Shown here piece by piece: positions 26,619 through 35,859 of a stretch of 64,000 nucleotides of DNA (position 1 is its first letter; every line of letters starts with the position of its first letter). A program made the translations under genes and the position numbers. Where the stretch lies: contig NZ_CP063373.1 of NCBI RefSeq assembly GCF_015160855.1, positions 2,418,001 through 2,482,000 of the forward strand. Reading direction: 5' to 3'. This DNA is from Streptomyces ferrugineus (lineage in GTDB: Bacteria; Actinomycetota; Actinomycetes; Streptomycetales; Streptomycetaceae). Below the pieces are notes generated by a model. The model did not search any database. It was not told the DNA's origin and was given only the letters and a program-made list of their open reading frames with translations.

Positions 26619-28252
26619 GCACTACAGAGACCACCGAGTCCCGCTCGCGCGGGAAGGCACCGGCCGGCGAGCGCGTCGCCGACTGGGCGGACGGCCGGCT
26701 GGGGATCTACTCCCTGGCCAAGGCCAACATGCGCAAGATCTTCCCCGACCACTGGTCGTTCATGCTGGGTGAGGTCGCGCTCTACAGCTTCCTCATCATC
26801 ATCCTCACGGGTGTGTGGCTGACGCTGTTCTTCCACCCGTCGATGAACGAGGTGGAGTACCACGGCAGTTACGTGCCGATGCAGGGCCAGCTGATGAGCG
26901 AGGCCTTCAAGTCGACGCTGGACATCAGCTTCGACGTGCGCGGCGGTCTGCTGATCCGGCAGATCCACCACTGGGCGGCGCTGATCTTCCTCGCGGCCAT
27001 GTTCGTGCACATGATGCGCGTCTTCTTCACCGGCGCCTTCCGCAAGCCGCGCGAGATCAACTGGCTGTTCGGCTTCCTGCTGTTCGTCCTGGGCATGTTC
27101 ACCGGTTTCACCGGCTACTCGCTCCCGGACGACCTGCTCTCCGGCACCGGTGTCCGCTTCACGCAGGGCGCGATCCTGTCCATGCCGATCGTCGGCACGT
27201 ACATCTCGATGTTCCTGTTCGGCGGCGAGTTCCCCGGCGACGACTTCGTGGCCCGGTTCTACTCGATCCACATCCTGCTGCTGCCGGGCATCATGCTCGG
27301 CCTCGTGGTGGCGCACCTGATCCTGGTCTTCTACCACAAGCACACGCAGTTCGCGGGCCCCGGAAAGACCAACAAGAACGTCGTCGGCATGCCGCTGCTG
27401 CCGGTGTACATGGCCAAGGCCGGAGGCTTCTTCTTCCTGGTCTTCGGTGTCATCGCGGCCATCGCGGCGCTCGCGCAGATCAACCCGGTCTGGGCCATCG
27501 GGCCCTACCGCCCGGACATGGTGTCCACCGGCGCCCAGCCCGACTGGTACATGGGCTTCGCCGAGGGTCTGGTCCGCTACATGCCGGGCTGGGAGGTCAA
27601 CCTCTGGGGTCACACGCTGGTCCTCGGCGTGTTCATCCCGCTGGTGCTCTTCGGTGTGGTCCTGGCGGCGATCGCGGTCTACCCGTTCATCGAGTCCTGG
27701 GTCACCGGCGACAAGCGCGAGCACCACATCCTGGACCGCCCGCGCAACGCCCCGACGCGCACCGCGTTCGGCGTCGCCTGGATCACGGTGTACATGATCG
27801 GTCTGGTCGGCGGTGGCAACGACCTGTGGGCCACCCACTTCCACCTGTCGATCAACGCGGTCACCTGGTTCGTCCGGATCGGCTTCTTCGTCGGACCGGT
27901 CCTCGCGTTCATCGTCACCAAGCGGATCTGCCTCGGCCTGCAGCGCCGGGACAAGGACAAGGTGCTGCACGGCCGTGAGTCGGGCATCATCAAGCGCCTG
28001 CCGCACGGTGAGTTCATCGAGGTCCACGAGCCGCTCAGCCAGGACTCGCTGTACACGCTCACCGCGCACGAGCAGTACCAGCCGGCCGAGATCGGCCCGA
28101 CGGTCGACGAGAACGGCGTCGAGCGCAAGGTGAAGGGCTCCGAGAAGCTGCGCGCCAAGCTCAGCAAGTCCTACTTCGGCGAGGACGGCCAGATCGCCAA
28201 GCCGACGGTCGACGAGTACAAGGAGATCACGAGCGGCCACGGCCACCACTGA
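26615..28252 (+). CDS. qcrB: cytochrome b subunit of bcc complex (QcrB)
   Basis: Menaquinol-oxidising cytochrome b, 545 residues, with about nine helices and an actinobacterial C-terminal extension of roughly 120 residues. Heme histidines are in [11 protein letters not shown] and in the [18 protein letters not shown] helix. The quinol-site PEWY-type motif reads PDWYMGF. The ATG at 26615 overlaps the qcrA stop. A strong terminator follows 25 bases after the stop. This is the known target of bcc inhibitors in mycobacteria. Confidence 0.95.
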   Translation: MSTTETTESRSRGKAPAGERVADWADGRLGIYSLAKANMRKIFPDHWSFMLGEVALYSFLIIILTGVWLTLFFHPSMNEVEYHGSYVPMQGQLMSEAFKSTLDISFDVRGGLLIRQIHHWAALIFLAAMFVHMMRVFFTGAFRKPREINWLFGFLLFVLGMFTGFTGYSLPDDLLSGTGVRFTQGAILSMPIVGTYISMFLFGGEFPGDDFVARFYSIHILLLPGIMLGLVVAHLILVFYHKHTQFAGPGKTNKNVVGMPLLPVYMAKAGGFFFLVFGVIAAIAALAQINPVWAIGPYRPDMVSTGAQPDWYMGFAEGLVRYMPGWEVNLWGHTLVLGVFIPLVLFGVVLAAIAVYPFIESWVTGDKREHHILDRPRNAPTRTAFGVAWITVYMIGLVGGGNDLWATHFHLSINAVTWFVRIGFFVGPVLAFIVTKRICLGLQRRDKDKVLHGRESGIIKRLPHGEFIEVHEPLSQDSLYTLTAHEQYQPAEIGPTVDENGVERKVKGSEKLRAKLSKSYFGEDGQIAKPTVDEYKEITSGHGHH

Positions 28253-28277
28253 TCGCTGCGCATCGCCACGCCACGGC

Positions 28278-28314
28278 AGCAGGGCCCCGTCCGGTCTTCG
28301 GACGGGGCCCTGCT
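28278..28314 (+). terminator. terminator of ctaE-qcrCAB operon
   Basis: A perfect 16-bp stem (AGCAGGGCCCCGTCCG and complement) with a 5-base GTCTT loop. Confidence 0.85.
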
Positions 28315-28394
28315 CCGTGCCCCGGGGCTGGATAGGGTGGACCTCGTTGAGACTCACGTCCCGTAGTGCGGGACGACTGACCCTGGAGCGGCTT

Positions 28395-29459
28395 ATGAGC
28401 GCTGTGACCCCCGCTGGAGGCGACACCGCGGCGGGCCGTTCCTGGCCCCTGCTGCTGAACGGTCTGCTGGACGGCCGGGACCTGTCCGCCGACGACACCG
28501 CCTGGGCGATGGACCTGATCATGCGCGGTGAGGCGACGGACGCGCAGATCGCCGGGTTCGTGGTGGCGCTGCGGGCCAAGGGCGAGACGGTGCAGGAGAT
28601 CACCGGGCTCGTGCGGACGATGTACGAGCACGCGAACGTGATCGAGGTGCCGGGGCCGACCGTCGACATCGTCGGCACGGGCGGCGACGGTGCGAAGACC
28701 GTCAACATCTCCACCATGTCGGCCATCGTCATCGCCGGCACCGGCGCGAAGGTCGTCAAGCACGGCAACCGGGCGGCGTCCTCGGCGTCGGGCGCCTCCG
28801 ACGTGCTGGAGAAGCTCGGCGTCAATCTGGAACTGCCGGTCGGGCGGGTGGCCGAGGTCGCCGAGCAGGCCGGCATCACCTTCTGCTTCGCGGTGAAGTT
28901 CCATCCGGCGCTGCGGCATGTGGCGGCGGCGCGCGGCCAGCTGGGGATCCGGACCACCTTCAACGTGCTCGGTCCGCTGACCAACCCGGCCAAGGTCAGG
29001 GCGCAGGCGGTCGGTGTGGCGGACCCGCGCATGGCGCCGATCGTCGCGGGCGTCTTCGCCGAGCGCGGCAACTCCTCGCTGGTGTTCCGCGGCGACGACG
29101 GCCTCGACGAGCTCACCACGACGGCCACCTCCCGGGTGTGGGTCGTGCGCGACGGCAAGGTGACCGAGGAGACCTTCGACCCGTGTGACGTCGGCATCGA
29201 GCTGGTGCCCGTGGAGGCGCTGCGCGGTGCCGACGCGTCCTACAACGCCGAGGTCGCCCGGCGCCTGCTGGACGGCGAGACGGGCCCGGTGCGGGACGCC
29301 GTACTGCTGAACTCGGCGGCGGCGCTGGTGGCGCTGGAGCCGACGGACGCCGCGCTGACCGAGCAGATCCGCGTCGGCATGGCGAAGGCGGCGGAGTCGA
29401 TCGACTCGGGGGCGGCGAAGCGCACGCTGGACCGGTGGGTGGCCGCGAGCAACGCGTAG
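28395..29459 (+). CDS. trpD: anthranilate phosphoribosyltransferase TrpD
   Basis: Joins anthranilate to phosphoribosyl pyrophosphate in tryptophan synthesis; 354 residues. It shows the PRPP-binding [14 protein letters not shown] and [18 protein letters not shown] blocks. The ATG at 28395 has GGAG 7 bases upstream. A TAGGGT -10-like box at 28333-28338 and a 7-bp hairpin (28357-28375, loop TAGTG) lie in the leader. There are no Trp codons in this leader, unlike that of trpEG at the other end of the window. Confidence 0.93.
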   Translation: MSAVTPAGGDTAAGRSWPLLLNGLLDGRDLSADDTAWAMDLIMRGEATDAQIAGFVVALRAKGETVQEITGLVRTMYEHANVIEVPGPTVDIVGTGGDGAKTVNISTMSAIVIAGTGAKVVKHGNRAASSASGASDVLEKLGVNLELPVGRVAEVAEQAGITFCFAVKFHPALRHVAAARGQLGIRTTFNVLGPLTNPAKVRAQAVGVADPRMAPIVAGVFAERGNSSLVFRGDDGLDELTTTATSRVWVVRDGKVTEETFDPCDVGIELVPVEALRGADASYNAEVARRLLDGETGPVRDAVLLNSAAALVALEPTDAALTEQIRVGMAKAAESIDSGAAKRTLDRWVAASNA

Positions 29460-29535
29460 CGGGCACCGGAGCGTCGTCCCGCGATCCGGACACGGGTTGC
29501 GGGGCGACGATCATTTAACGTACGTTTCTGTACCA

Positions 29536-29642
29536 GGTCATGAGTGACAGTCATGAGGCCCCGGCCGACTGTCCGGCAACCCTCCGTCCGTGGCGGGGTG
29601 CCCCGGGTGAGGACCAGGCCGTAGGCAGCGAGGTCTACGGCA
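29536..29642 (+). ncRNA. SAM-IV riboswitch
   Basis: Matches the actinobacterial SAM-IV aptamer for S-adenosylmethionine. It has GGTCATGAG at the 5' end, P2 arms GACAGTC and GACTGTC, the core CGGCAACCCTCC, GGGGTGCCCCGGGTGA and the closing GACC that pairs with GGTC. An extra 3' hairpin (GCCGTAG / CTACGGC, 29618-29641) is the SAM-IV hallmark that SAM-I lacks. A 10-bp palindrome AACGTACGTT (29517-29526) lies just upstream near a possible promoter. No intrinsic terminator follows, so control is more likely at translation. Confidence 0.85.
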
Positions 29643-29666
29643 AGCGCGTGACCGAGGAGTTCCCCC

Positions 29667-29687
29667 GTGAGCAAGCGAATGCGCTAG
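29667..29687 (+). CDS. six-codon upstream ORF (MSKRMR)
   Basis: GTG AGC AAG CGA ATG CGC TAG, with GAGGAG 7 bases upstream, lies between the riboswitch and the aminotransferase gene. The string GGAGTTCCCCC-GTG here (29656-29669) is repeated as GGAGTTCCCCC-ATG at the downstream gene (29743-29756). It may be a leader peptide or a decoy start; translation is not proven. Confidence 0.45.
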   Translation: MSKRMR

Positions 29688-29753
29688 GGCCGCCGAGCCC
29701 CGCCTCCGCACACCCACTCTCACTTTCTTCCTTCCTCTCACGGGAGTTCCCCC

Positions 29754-31136
29754 ATGTCTGTCTCCACCGCTGCCTCCGTCCAGGGCATTTGTGCCCCGTT
29801 GCCCGTTCTGGGCAGTGACGTCACCGTCCCGCTCGTCACCGGCGGCGAGGTCACCTACGCCGCGCTCGACTACGCCGCCAGCGCCCCCGCCCTCCAGCGC
29901 GTCTGGGACGACGTAGCCGCCTACGCGCCGTACTACGGCAGCGTCCACCGCGGCGCCGGCTACCTGTCCCAGCTCTCCACCGACCTGTTCGAGAACGCCC
30001 GCGGAACCGTCGCCGAGTTCCTGGACTGCCGGGACGGCGACCAGCTCGTCTTCACCCGGTCCACCACCGACTCGCTCAACCTGCTCGCCGCCGCCCTCCC
30101 GGCCGACTGCCAGGTCTTCGTCTTCGAGACCGAGCACCACGCCTCCCTGCTGCCGTGGCGGAACGCGCGGGTCACCTACCTCAACGCGCCCCGCACCCCC
30201 CGCCAGGCCGTGCGGACCCTGGAGCGCGCCCTCGCCGACCGCACTGCATCCATTCAGGAGGGCCACGGCCCGGCCCTGGTCTGCGTCACCGGCGCCTCCA
30301 ACGTCACCGGCGAGCTGTGGCCCGTACGGGAACTCGCGGCCGCCGCCCACGCCCACGGCGCCCGCATCGTGCTCGACGCCGCCCAGCTGGCCCCGCACCA
30401 TCCGGTGAGCGTCCGTGACCTCGACGTCGACTGGGTCGCCTTCTCCGGCCACAAGCTGTACGCCCCGTTCGGCTCCGGCGTCCTCGCCGGCCGCGCCGAC
30501 TGGCTGCGCGCGGCCGAGCCGTATCTCGCGGGCGGCGGGGCCAGCCGCAAGGTCTCGCGGCGCGAGGACGGGGGAGTGGACGTCGAGTGGCACGACAGCG
30601 CCGCCCGGCACGAGGCGGGCTCGCCGAACGTCATCGGCGCCTACTCCATCGCCTCCGCCTGCAAGGCCCTGACGGAAGCGGGCTTCGACGCCCTGGTCGC
30701 CCGTGAGGAGCACCTGATCCGGAAGGTGCGCGCAGGGCTCGCCGACGTCCCCGAGGTCCGCGTCCTCTCCCTCTTCGGCGACGAAGCCCCCCGCGTGGGC
30801 GTCATCTCCTTCGTCGTCGACGGCTGGAACAGCTCCCACTTCGCCGCCGCGCTCTCCGCCGAGTACGGCATCGGGGTGCGCGACGGGCTGTTCTGCGCCC
30901 ATCCGCTGGTCCGCACGCTGCTGGGCAGCGACCCGCAGTCCCAGGGCGAGTGCGGTGCCCCGGAGGCGGCGCCCGGCGAGAAGTCCCTCAACGCGATCCG
31001 GGTGAGCTTCGGGGCCGGTACACCGGACGAGCACGTCGAGCGGTTCGTGCACGCCGTGCGGGAGCTGGTGGCGGACGGCGCCCGCTGGAGCTACCGCACC
31101 GAGGACGGCCGGTGCGTCCCGGACACCTCCGCGTGA
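29754..31136 (+). CDS. class V aminotransferase / SufS-like cysteine desulfurase family protein
   Basis: PLP-dependent enzyme of 460 residues. The PLP Lys is at 234 (FSGHKLYAPFG). Cys381 (GLFCAHPL) sits where SufS-type enzymes hold the persulfide Cys, so sulfur transfer from cysteine or a related sulfur amino acid is plausible but not certain. The DNA has GGGAG 8 bases before the ATG. The SAM-IV riboswitch upstream links it to methionine/SAM or sulfur metabolism. Its 3' end overlaps the convergent glycerate kinase gene by 46 bases. Confidence 0.82.
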   Translation: MSVSTAASVQGICAPLPVLGSDVTVPLVTGGEVTYAALDYAASAPALQRVWDDVAAYAPYYGSVHRGAGYLSQLSTDLFENARGTVAEFLDCRDGDQLVFTRSTTDSLNLLAAALPADCQVFVFETEHHASLLPWRNARVTYLNAPRTPRQAVRTLERALADRTASIQEGHGPALVCVTGASNVTGELWPVRELAAAAHAHGARIVLDAAQLAPHHPVSVRDLDVDWVAFSGHKLYAPFGSGVLAGRADWLRAAEPYLAGGGASRKVSRREDGGVDVEWHDSAARHEAGSPNVIGAYSIASACKALTEAGFDALVAREEHLIRKVRAGLADVPEVRVLSLFGDEAPRVGVISFVVDGWNSSHFAAALSAEYGIGVRDGLFCAHPLVRTLLGSDPQSQGECGAPEAAPGEKSLNAIRVSFGAGTPDEHVERFVHAVRELVADGARWSYRTEDGRCVPDTSA

Positions 31137-32284
31137 GCCGGTAGCCGGGCGCCCAGCAGAATCATCCGCAGGGCCCGCTCGGTCGCGTCCGTGAGGAGTT
31201 CGGAGGCCCGCACCAGGGCCTCCGCCAGGGCCATCGGCGCCGGCAGGATGCCGCTGTACGCGTCCACGCCCGGCACGCCGTCCGCGCCCTCGCCGAGGGT
31301 GCCCGCCAGCGCGAGCACCGGGCGGCCGTACACCTTGGCCCGGCGGGCCACCTCGGCCGGGACCTTGCCGCGGGGCGTCTGGTGGTCCAGGGCGCCCTCG
31401 GCGGTGACGACCAGGTCGGCGCGGGCGAGGCGGGCGTCCAGGTCGAGGTGGTCCAGGAGCACCTCGAAGCGGGGGAGGAGGCGGGCGCCCAGCGCGGCGA
31501 GGCCGGCGCCCAGGCCGCCGGAGGCTCCGGTGCCGGAGCCGCGGCGCAGGTCGGTGCCCACGGGCCCCAGATCGCGGGTGAGGACGTCCGCCCAGTTCTC
31601 CAGCCCCGCCGACAGCTGCTCGACCTGCGCGGGCGTCGCCCCTTTCTGCGGGCCGAAGACCCGGGCCACGCCGCGCTCGCCGCACAGCACGTTGTACGGG
31701 TTGCAGGCGATCAGCAGCTCGACGTCCCGCAGACGCGGGTCCAGGCCGGCCGGGTCGATCCGGGCGAGCCGCGTCAACTCACGGCCCCCATGGGGGAGTT
31801 CGAAGCCGTCGGCGTCCAGCAGCCGGGCGCCGAGGGCCTGGAGCGCGCCGGCGCCCCCGTCCGACGTCCCCGAATCGCCGCAGCCGATCAGGACGCGCCG
31901 TACGCCCGTGTCGAGCGCGGCGCGGATCAGCTCGCCGACCCCGTACGTCGTCGTGGCGCCCGGGTCGCGCAGGGCGCGGGGCACCAGGGACAGCCCGGCC
32001 ACCGCGGCCATCTCCACCACCGCCGTGTCCCGGGAGCCGAGCAGCGCGAAGTGCGTGCCGACCCGGTCGCCGACCGGGCCCGTGGCGGGCAGCGCGACGA
32101 GCCGGCCACCGGTCGCGGCGGCCAGCGCGGTGGCCGTGCCCTCACCGCCGTCGACCAGCGGGATCAGATCCAGCACGGCATCCGGCAGCACCCTGCGCAC
32201 CCCGTCCGCGATGGCGTCGGCGGCGGCCTGGGCGGACAGGGACTCCTTGAAGCCGCTGGGGGCTACGACGACTCGGGTCAGCAT
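31091..32284 (-). CDS. glycerate kinase (GlxK/GarK family)
   Basis: Phosphorylates glycerate, probably to 2-phosphoglycerate, feeding it into glycolysis; 397 residues. It contains APSGFKESLSAQAAADAI, IPLVDGGEGTATAL, CGDSGTSDGGAGALQALG and FGPQKGATPAQVE blocks typical of the family. The ATG at 32284 has AGGAGA 5 bases upstream, within the stop region of the upstream transporter gene. The frame is open far upstream, but that part is a shadow of the transporter. It forms an operon with the SLC13-type permease. Confidence 0.9.
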   Translation of the reverse strand: MLTRVVVAPSGFKESLSAQAAADAIADGVRRVLPDAVLDLIPLVDGGEGTATALAAATGGRLVALPATGPVGDRVGTHFALLGSRDTAVVEMAAVAGLSLVPRALRDPGATTTYGVGELIRAALDTGVRRVLIGCGDSGTSDGGAGALQALGARLLDADGFELPHGGRELTRLARIDPAGLDPRLRDVELLIACNPYNVLCGERGVARVFGPQKGATPAQVEQLSAGLENWADVLTRDLGPVGTDLRRGSGTGASGGLGAGLAALGARLLPRFEVLLDHLDLDARLARADLVVTAEGALDHQTPRGKVPAEVARRAKVYGRPVLALAGTLGEGADGVPGVDAYSGILPAPMALAEALVRASELLTDATERALRMILLGARLPAHAEVSGTHRPSSVR

Positions 32285-32292
32285 CAGATCTC

Positions 32293-33708
32293 CTAGCGGG
32301 TCATGGGCACGCCGAGCAGTGGCCACACCGCCACGGCGAACAGCAGGACGAGGGCCGCCGTCAGCGGGGCCAGGACGGCGGACAGGCGCAGCAGGTCGCG
32401 CGGGGTGTAGGTGGGCGTCCCGGGGAGGTCGGAGAAGAGCGTGACCGGTTTGGCGGAGGCCGGGAGGGTGTGGCAGAAGCCGGCCGCCGCGGTGGACGCG
32501 AGCGCGGCGGCGACCGGGTTGACCCCGGCGCCCACCGCCGCCGCGACCACCAGCGGGACCAGCACGGAGGAGCGGGCCGAGCGGGACTGGAGGACCAGAT
32601 GGGCGGCCGTGCTGATCGCGATCACGACGGCCAGGAACAGCAGCGGGCTGATGGCCGACGGCAGCCCGTCGACCAGCCACTTCGCCGCCCCGGAGTCGGC
32701 GAGCGCGACGCCCATGGCCATCGTCGCGGCCATGAACAGCAGCAGTGACCAGGGCACCGTCTTCAGCGCGTCCTTCAGATGCACGGTGCCGAGCGCCGGC
32801 GAGGCCGCCACCACCGCACCGATCAGCGCCACGACCGCGGGCGGCACCCGGTGCAGCGGCTCGCCGCACCACAGCACGACGACCGTGCCCAGCAGCAGCG
32901 CGCACCGCTTCTCGGCCAGTGACCAGGGGCCGGTGACCGGGCGGTCGCTGTGCTCCTGGATCTGCTCGGGGGTGATGCGCACGGGGCCCTCGCGGTCCGC
33001 GCGCCGGGTGGTGGTCAGCAGTACGGCCTCGGCGGCCAGGTGGGAGGAGGCCACCGCGAGCGGCAGGCCGAGCAGCAGCCACTCGGTGAAGCCGATCCGG
33101 TCACCGGTCGCCTGCCACAGCACCGACACGGTGATCAGATGGGCGCCCGCCCCGATCAGGGTCGCCACCGCCGACAGCAGGATCACGGTCGGGAACAGCA
33201 GCGCCAGCATCACCACCAGTCGCTTCCGGTCGGCCAGCGCCTTGGCCAGCGCGAGGAACACCGGCAGCGCGAGCGCGGCCCGCCCCGAGGTGGCGGGCAC
33301 CGCGAACGCCGTGACGACCAGGGCGGCCGTGGTCAGGTGCACCAGCTGCCGTACCGTGCGCGCCCCGCCGACCAGGAACGCCGCCGCGCGACCCGCGAGC
33401 CCCGTCCGGGTCACCGCGGCGGCCAGCACGAAGGCGCAGATCAGCAGCCACACCGTCGAGTCGCCGAGGGTGCCGAAGAGGGTGTCGCTGCTGATCACCC
33501 CGGTCACCGTGAGTGCGAGCCCGGCGCCCAGCGCGATGTACGTGTCGTCGACCGGCGTGGCGATCCAGGCGCAGGTCGCCAGCGCGAACACGGCGAGGGT
33601 CAGACGGGCGTCGGCGCCGAGGCCGGGGAAGTTGTCGGGCACCGCGAGCAGCGCGCACAGGGAGAGCGCCACGCACAGGGCCGCGAGCGGACGGAGGTTC
33701 AGGGTCAC
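32293..33708 (-). CDS. SLC13/DASS-family anion transporter
   Basis: Membrane carrier of 471 residues with 11-13 hydrophobic helices, in the family that moves dicarboxylates, sulfate or related anions. The two-half repeat is visible (TLGDSTVWLLICAFVLAAAVTRTGL, read as DSTVWLLI..., and NPVAAALASTAAAGFCHTLP). Only 8 bases separate it from the glycerate kinase gene, so it may import glycerate or a related hydroxy acid; that is inference from context. A two-component system is encoded just upstream in tandem. Confidence 0.82.
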   Translation of the reverse strand: MTLNLRPLAALCVALSLCALLAVPDNFPGLGADARLTLAVFALATCAWIATPVDDTYIALGAGLALTVTGVISSDTLFGTLGDSTVWLLICAFVLAAAVTRTGLAGRAAAFLVGGARTVRQLVHLTTAALVVTAFAVPATSGRAALALPVFLALAKALADRKRLVVMLALLFPTVILLSAVATLIGAGAHLITVSVLWQATGDRIGFTEWLLLGLPLAVASSHLAAEAVLLTTTRRADREGPVRITPEQIQEHSDRPVTGPWSLAEKRCALLLGTVVVLWCGEPLHRVPPAVVALIGAVVAASPALGTVHLKDALKTVPWSLLLFMAATMAMGVALADSGAAKWLVDGLPSAISPLLFLAVVIAISTAAHLVLQSRSARSSVLVPLVVAAAVGAGVNPVAAALASTAAAGFCHTLPASAKPVTLFSDLPGTPTYTPRDLLRLSAVLAPLTAALVLLFAVAVWPLLGVPMTR

Positions 33709-33765
33709 GTCATCGAGGGTTCACCTGAGCCGTGAGCCCTCGATGAGCCGCACATGAAAGGGACT

Positions 33766-34428
33766 TCACGCGGGGAGCCGGTACCCCACGCCGCGCACCG
33801 TCTCGACCCGTTCGGCGCCCAGCTTCCTGCGCAACGCCCGGACGTACACGTCCACGATGTTGGAGCCCGGGTCGAAGTCGTAGCCCCACACGTGCGACAG
33901 GATCTGCTCGCGGGACAGTACCTGGCCGGGGTGCCTCAGGAACAGTTCCAGGAGCACGAATTCACGGGCCGTCAGATCGACCGTCCGCTCCCCGGCCCGC
34001 GCCCGCCGGGTGCGCAGGTCCAGGGTGAGCGAGCCGGAGCGCAGCACCGTCACCTCGGGCGCCCGGGCCGCCGTACGCAGGCGCAGGCGCACCCGGGCGA
34101 GCAGTTCCTCGAAGCGGAACGGCTTGGTCATCCAGTCGTCGGCGCCGCCCTCCAGACCGGCCACCGTGTCCCGTACGGAGTCCCGCGCGGTCAGCACCAG
34201 CACCGGGACCGTCACCCGGGCCTCGCGCAGTTCGCGCAGCACCGTGAAGCCGTCCCGGCCGGGCAGCCCGATGTCCAGTACCACCAGATCGAAACCGCCG
34301 GTCAGGGCGTACTCGTAAGCCGCGTCGCCGTCGCCGACGACGGTCGTGGTGAAGCCGTTGGCGCGCAGGCCCTTCTCGACGAAGGAGGCGATCCTGTCCT
34401 CGTCCTCGACGATGAGAATCCGGTTCAC
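33766..34428 (-). CDS. OmpR/PhoB-family response regulator
   Basis: Transcription regulator of 220 residues with receiver Asp52 (VVLDIGLPG), the conserved Lys (MTKPF), and a winged-helix output domain (about 125-220, ending VETVRGVGYRL). The GTG at 34428 overlaps the stop of the kinase gene (GTGA), showing coupling. It sits next to the transporter and glycerate kinase genes and could regulate them; this is untested. Confidence 0.9.
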   Translation of the reverse strand: MNRILIVEDEDRIASFVEKGLRANGFTTTVVGDGDAAYEYALTGGFDLVVLDIGLPGRDGFTVLRELREARVTVPVLVLTARDSVRDTVAGLEGGADDWMTKPFRFEELLARVRLRLRTAARAPEVTVLRSGSLTLDLRTRRARAGERTVDLTAREFVLLELFLRHPGQVLSREQILSHVWGYDFDPGSNIVDVYVRALRRKLGAERVETVRGVGYRLPA

Positions 34429-35855
34429 GTCGGTCCCTCTCCCAGTGCCAGTACGAAGGTGGCGCCGCCGCCCGCCGTGCCGCTCAGCCGTACCCGGCCG
34501 CCGTGCGCCTCGGCGATGGCCCGCACGATCGACAGGCCGAGCCCGGCGCCGGAGCCGCGGGCGCCGCGCCGGGAGGTGCCGCGCCGGAACCGTTCGAAGA
34601 TCACCTCGGCGTCCTGCGGCTGGACACCGCACCCGGAGTCGGCGACGTACAGCTCGACGCCCTGGCCGTCGGCGCGGGAGCCGATCCGGACCGTCTGCCC
34701 GGGCGTGGTGTGCTGCACGGCGTTCTGGGCGAGCTGGACCATGGCCTGGGTGATCCGCTGCGGGTCCAGCTCGGCCTCGACGTCGGCCACCTCGGCGAGC
34801 TGCCAGTCGCGTTCGCCGAGGGTGCGGGCCTTGACGTAGACGTCGGCGGTGAGCTCTGCGAGCTGGACCGGCTCCGGGGTGACGAAGTCGGGGCGCTCGG
34901 CCTTGGCGAGCAGCAGCAGGTCCTCGACGATGCGGCTCATCCGGTCCAGCTCGTCGGTGACCAGCCGTATCGTCTCCTCGCGCTCGGCTGCGCTCTCGGT
35001 GGCACCGCCCATCAGCTCCAGATGGCCGCGCACGATGGTGATCGGGGTGCGCAGCTCGTGGCCGGCGTCGTCGACGAACTCGCGCTGGGCGGCGAAGGCG
35101 CGCTCCAGCCGGTCGAGCATGTCGTTGAAGGTCTCCGCGAGTGCGGCGATGTCGTCCCGGCCGTGCACCGGGATACGGCGGGTGAGGTCCTGCTCGGTGA
35201 GTTGCGCGGCGGCGGTGCGCACCAGCCGTACGGGTTTGAGGATCCGCCCGGCGACCGCCCAGCCGATGCCGGTCGTCAGCAGCAGGGCGACCCCGGAGAT
35301 GGCGAGCAGGATGCGGAACTCCTCGTTCACCGCGGCCTGTTCACGCCCGGGGTGGAAGGCGACGACGAACGCGGCCTCCGCCTCGCCGCCCGCCCGCGCG
35401 ATGACGACCTTGGCCCAGCGGATCTCACCGGAGGGGCGGTCCACCGTGCCCGTGGAGTCGGGCGAGTCGTAGATGCGGCGGACGGCGTCGTCGTCCTGGT
35501 GCAGGGGGACGGCGACGGGGATGTCGCGCTGCTGGATGAACTGGGCCGGGGCGCGGCCCGCTCCCCGGCCCACCAGCCCGATCAGCTCCTCGTCCGGGTC
35601 GGCGTACTGCCGCACCAGGAACTCGCGCAGCAGCCGGGAGGGGTCGGTGAACGGTCGGCCGGTGCGGGGGTCGACGCCCTGCTGCTGGAAGTTGGCGAAC
35701 TCGCCGGCCTCCTGGGCGAGCAGTCCGTTCACCCGGTGGTCGACGTCCCGCAGCAGGATCGAGCGCGTGGTCGTCGCCACGGACACCAGTCCCACGGCCA
35801 TCACCAGCAGCAGCCAGAGCAGGATGCGGACCCGCGCGGAGATCCGCCGGCTCAC
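34425..35855 (-). CDS. sensor histidine kinase (HAMP, HisKA)
   Basis: Two helices flank an extracytoplasmic sensor domain of about 150 residues. A HAMP linker, a HisKA box (DDAGHELRTPITIVRGH) and an HATPase domain (IFERFRRG, then GAGLGLSIVRAIAEAHGG) follow. I put the start at the GTG at 35855 (protein beginning VSRRISARVRILLW, 476 residues), 4 bases after the stop of the small secreted-protein gene. A longer start at 35933 would add a low-complexity Thr/Pro tail that is a frame shadow of that gene. Confidence 0.85.
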   Translation of the reverse strand: MSRRISARVRILLWLLLVMAVGLVSVATTTRSILLRDVDHRVNGLLAQEAGEFANFQQQGVDPRTGRPFTDPSRLLREFLVRQYADPDEELIGLVGRGAGRAPAQFIQQRDIPVAVPLHQDDDAVRRIYDSPDSTGTVDRPSGEIRWAKVVIARAGGEAEAAFVVAFHPGREQAAVNEEFRILLAISGVALLLTTGIGWAVAGRILKPVRLVRTAAAQLTEQDLTRRIPVHGRDDIAALAETFNDMLDRLERAFAAQREFVDDAGHELRTPITIVRGHLELMGGATESAAEREETIRLVTDELDRMSRIVEDLLLLAKAERPDFVTPEPVQLAELTADVYVKARTLGERDWQLAEVADVEAELDPQRITQAMVQLAQNAVQHTTPGQTVRIGSRADGQGVELYVADSGCGVQPQDAEVIFERFRRGTSRRGARGSGAGLGLSIVRAIAEAHGGRVRLSGTAGGGATFVLALGEGPT

Positions 35856-35859
35856 GGGA

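Noticed and set aside
29540..29818. 92-codon ORF through the SAM-IV region
   Set aside because: It lies over the structured RNA, its start is part of the aptamer, and its product has no plausible protein features.
32285..33082. N-terminal extension of glycerate kinase to 663 residues
   Set aside because: The extra part is a frame shadow of the transporter gene; a good ribosome site and family start are at 32284.
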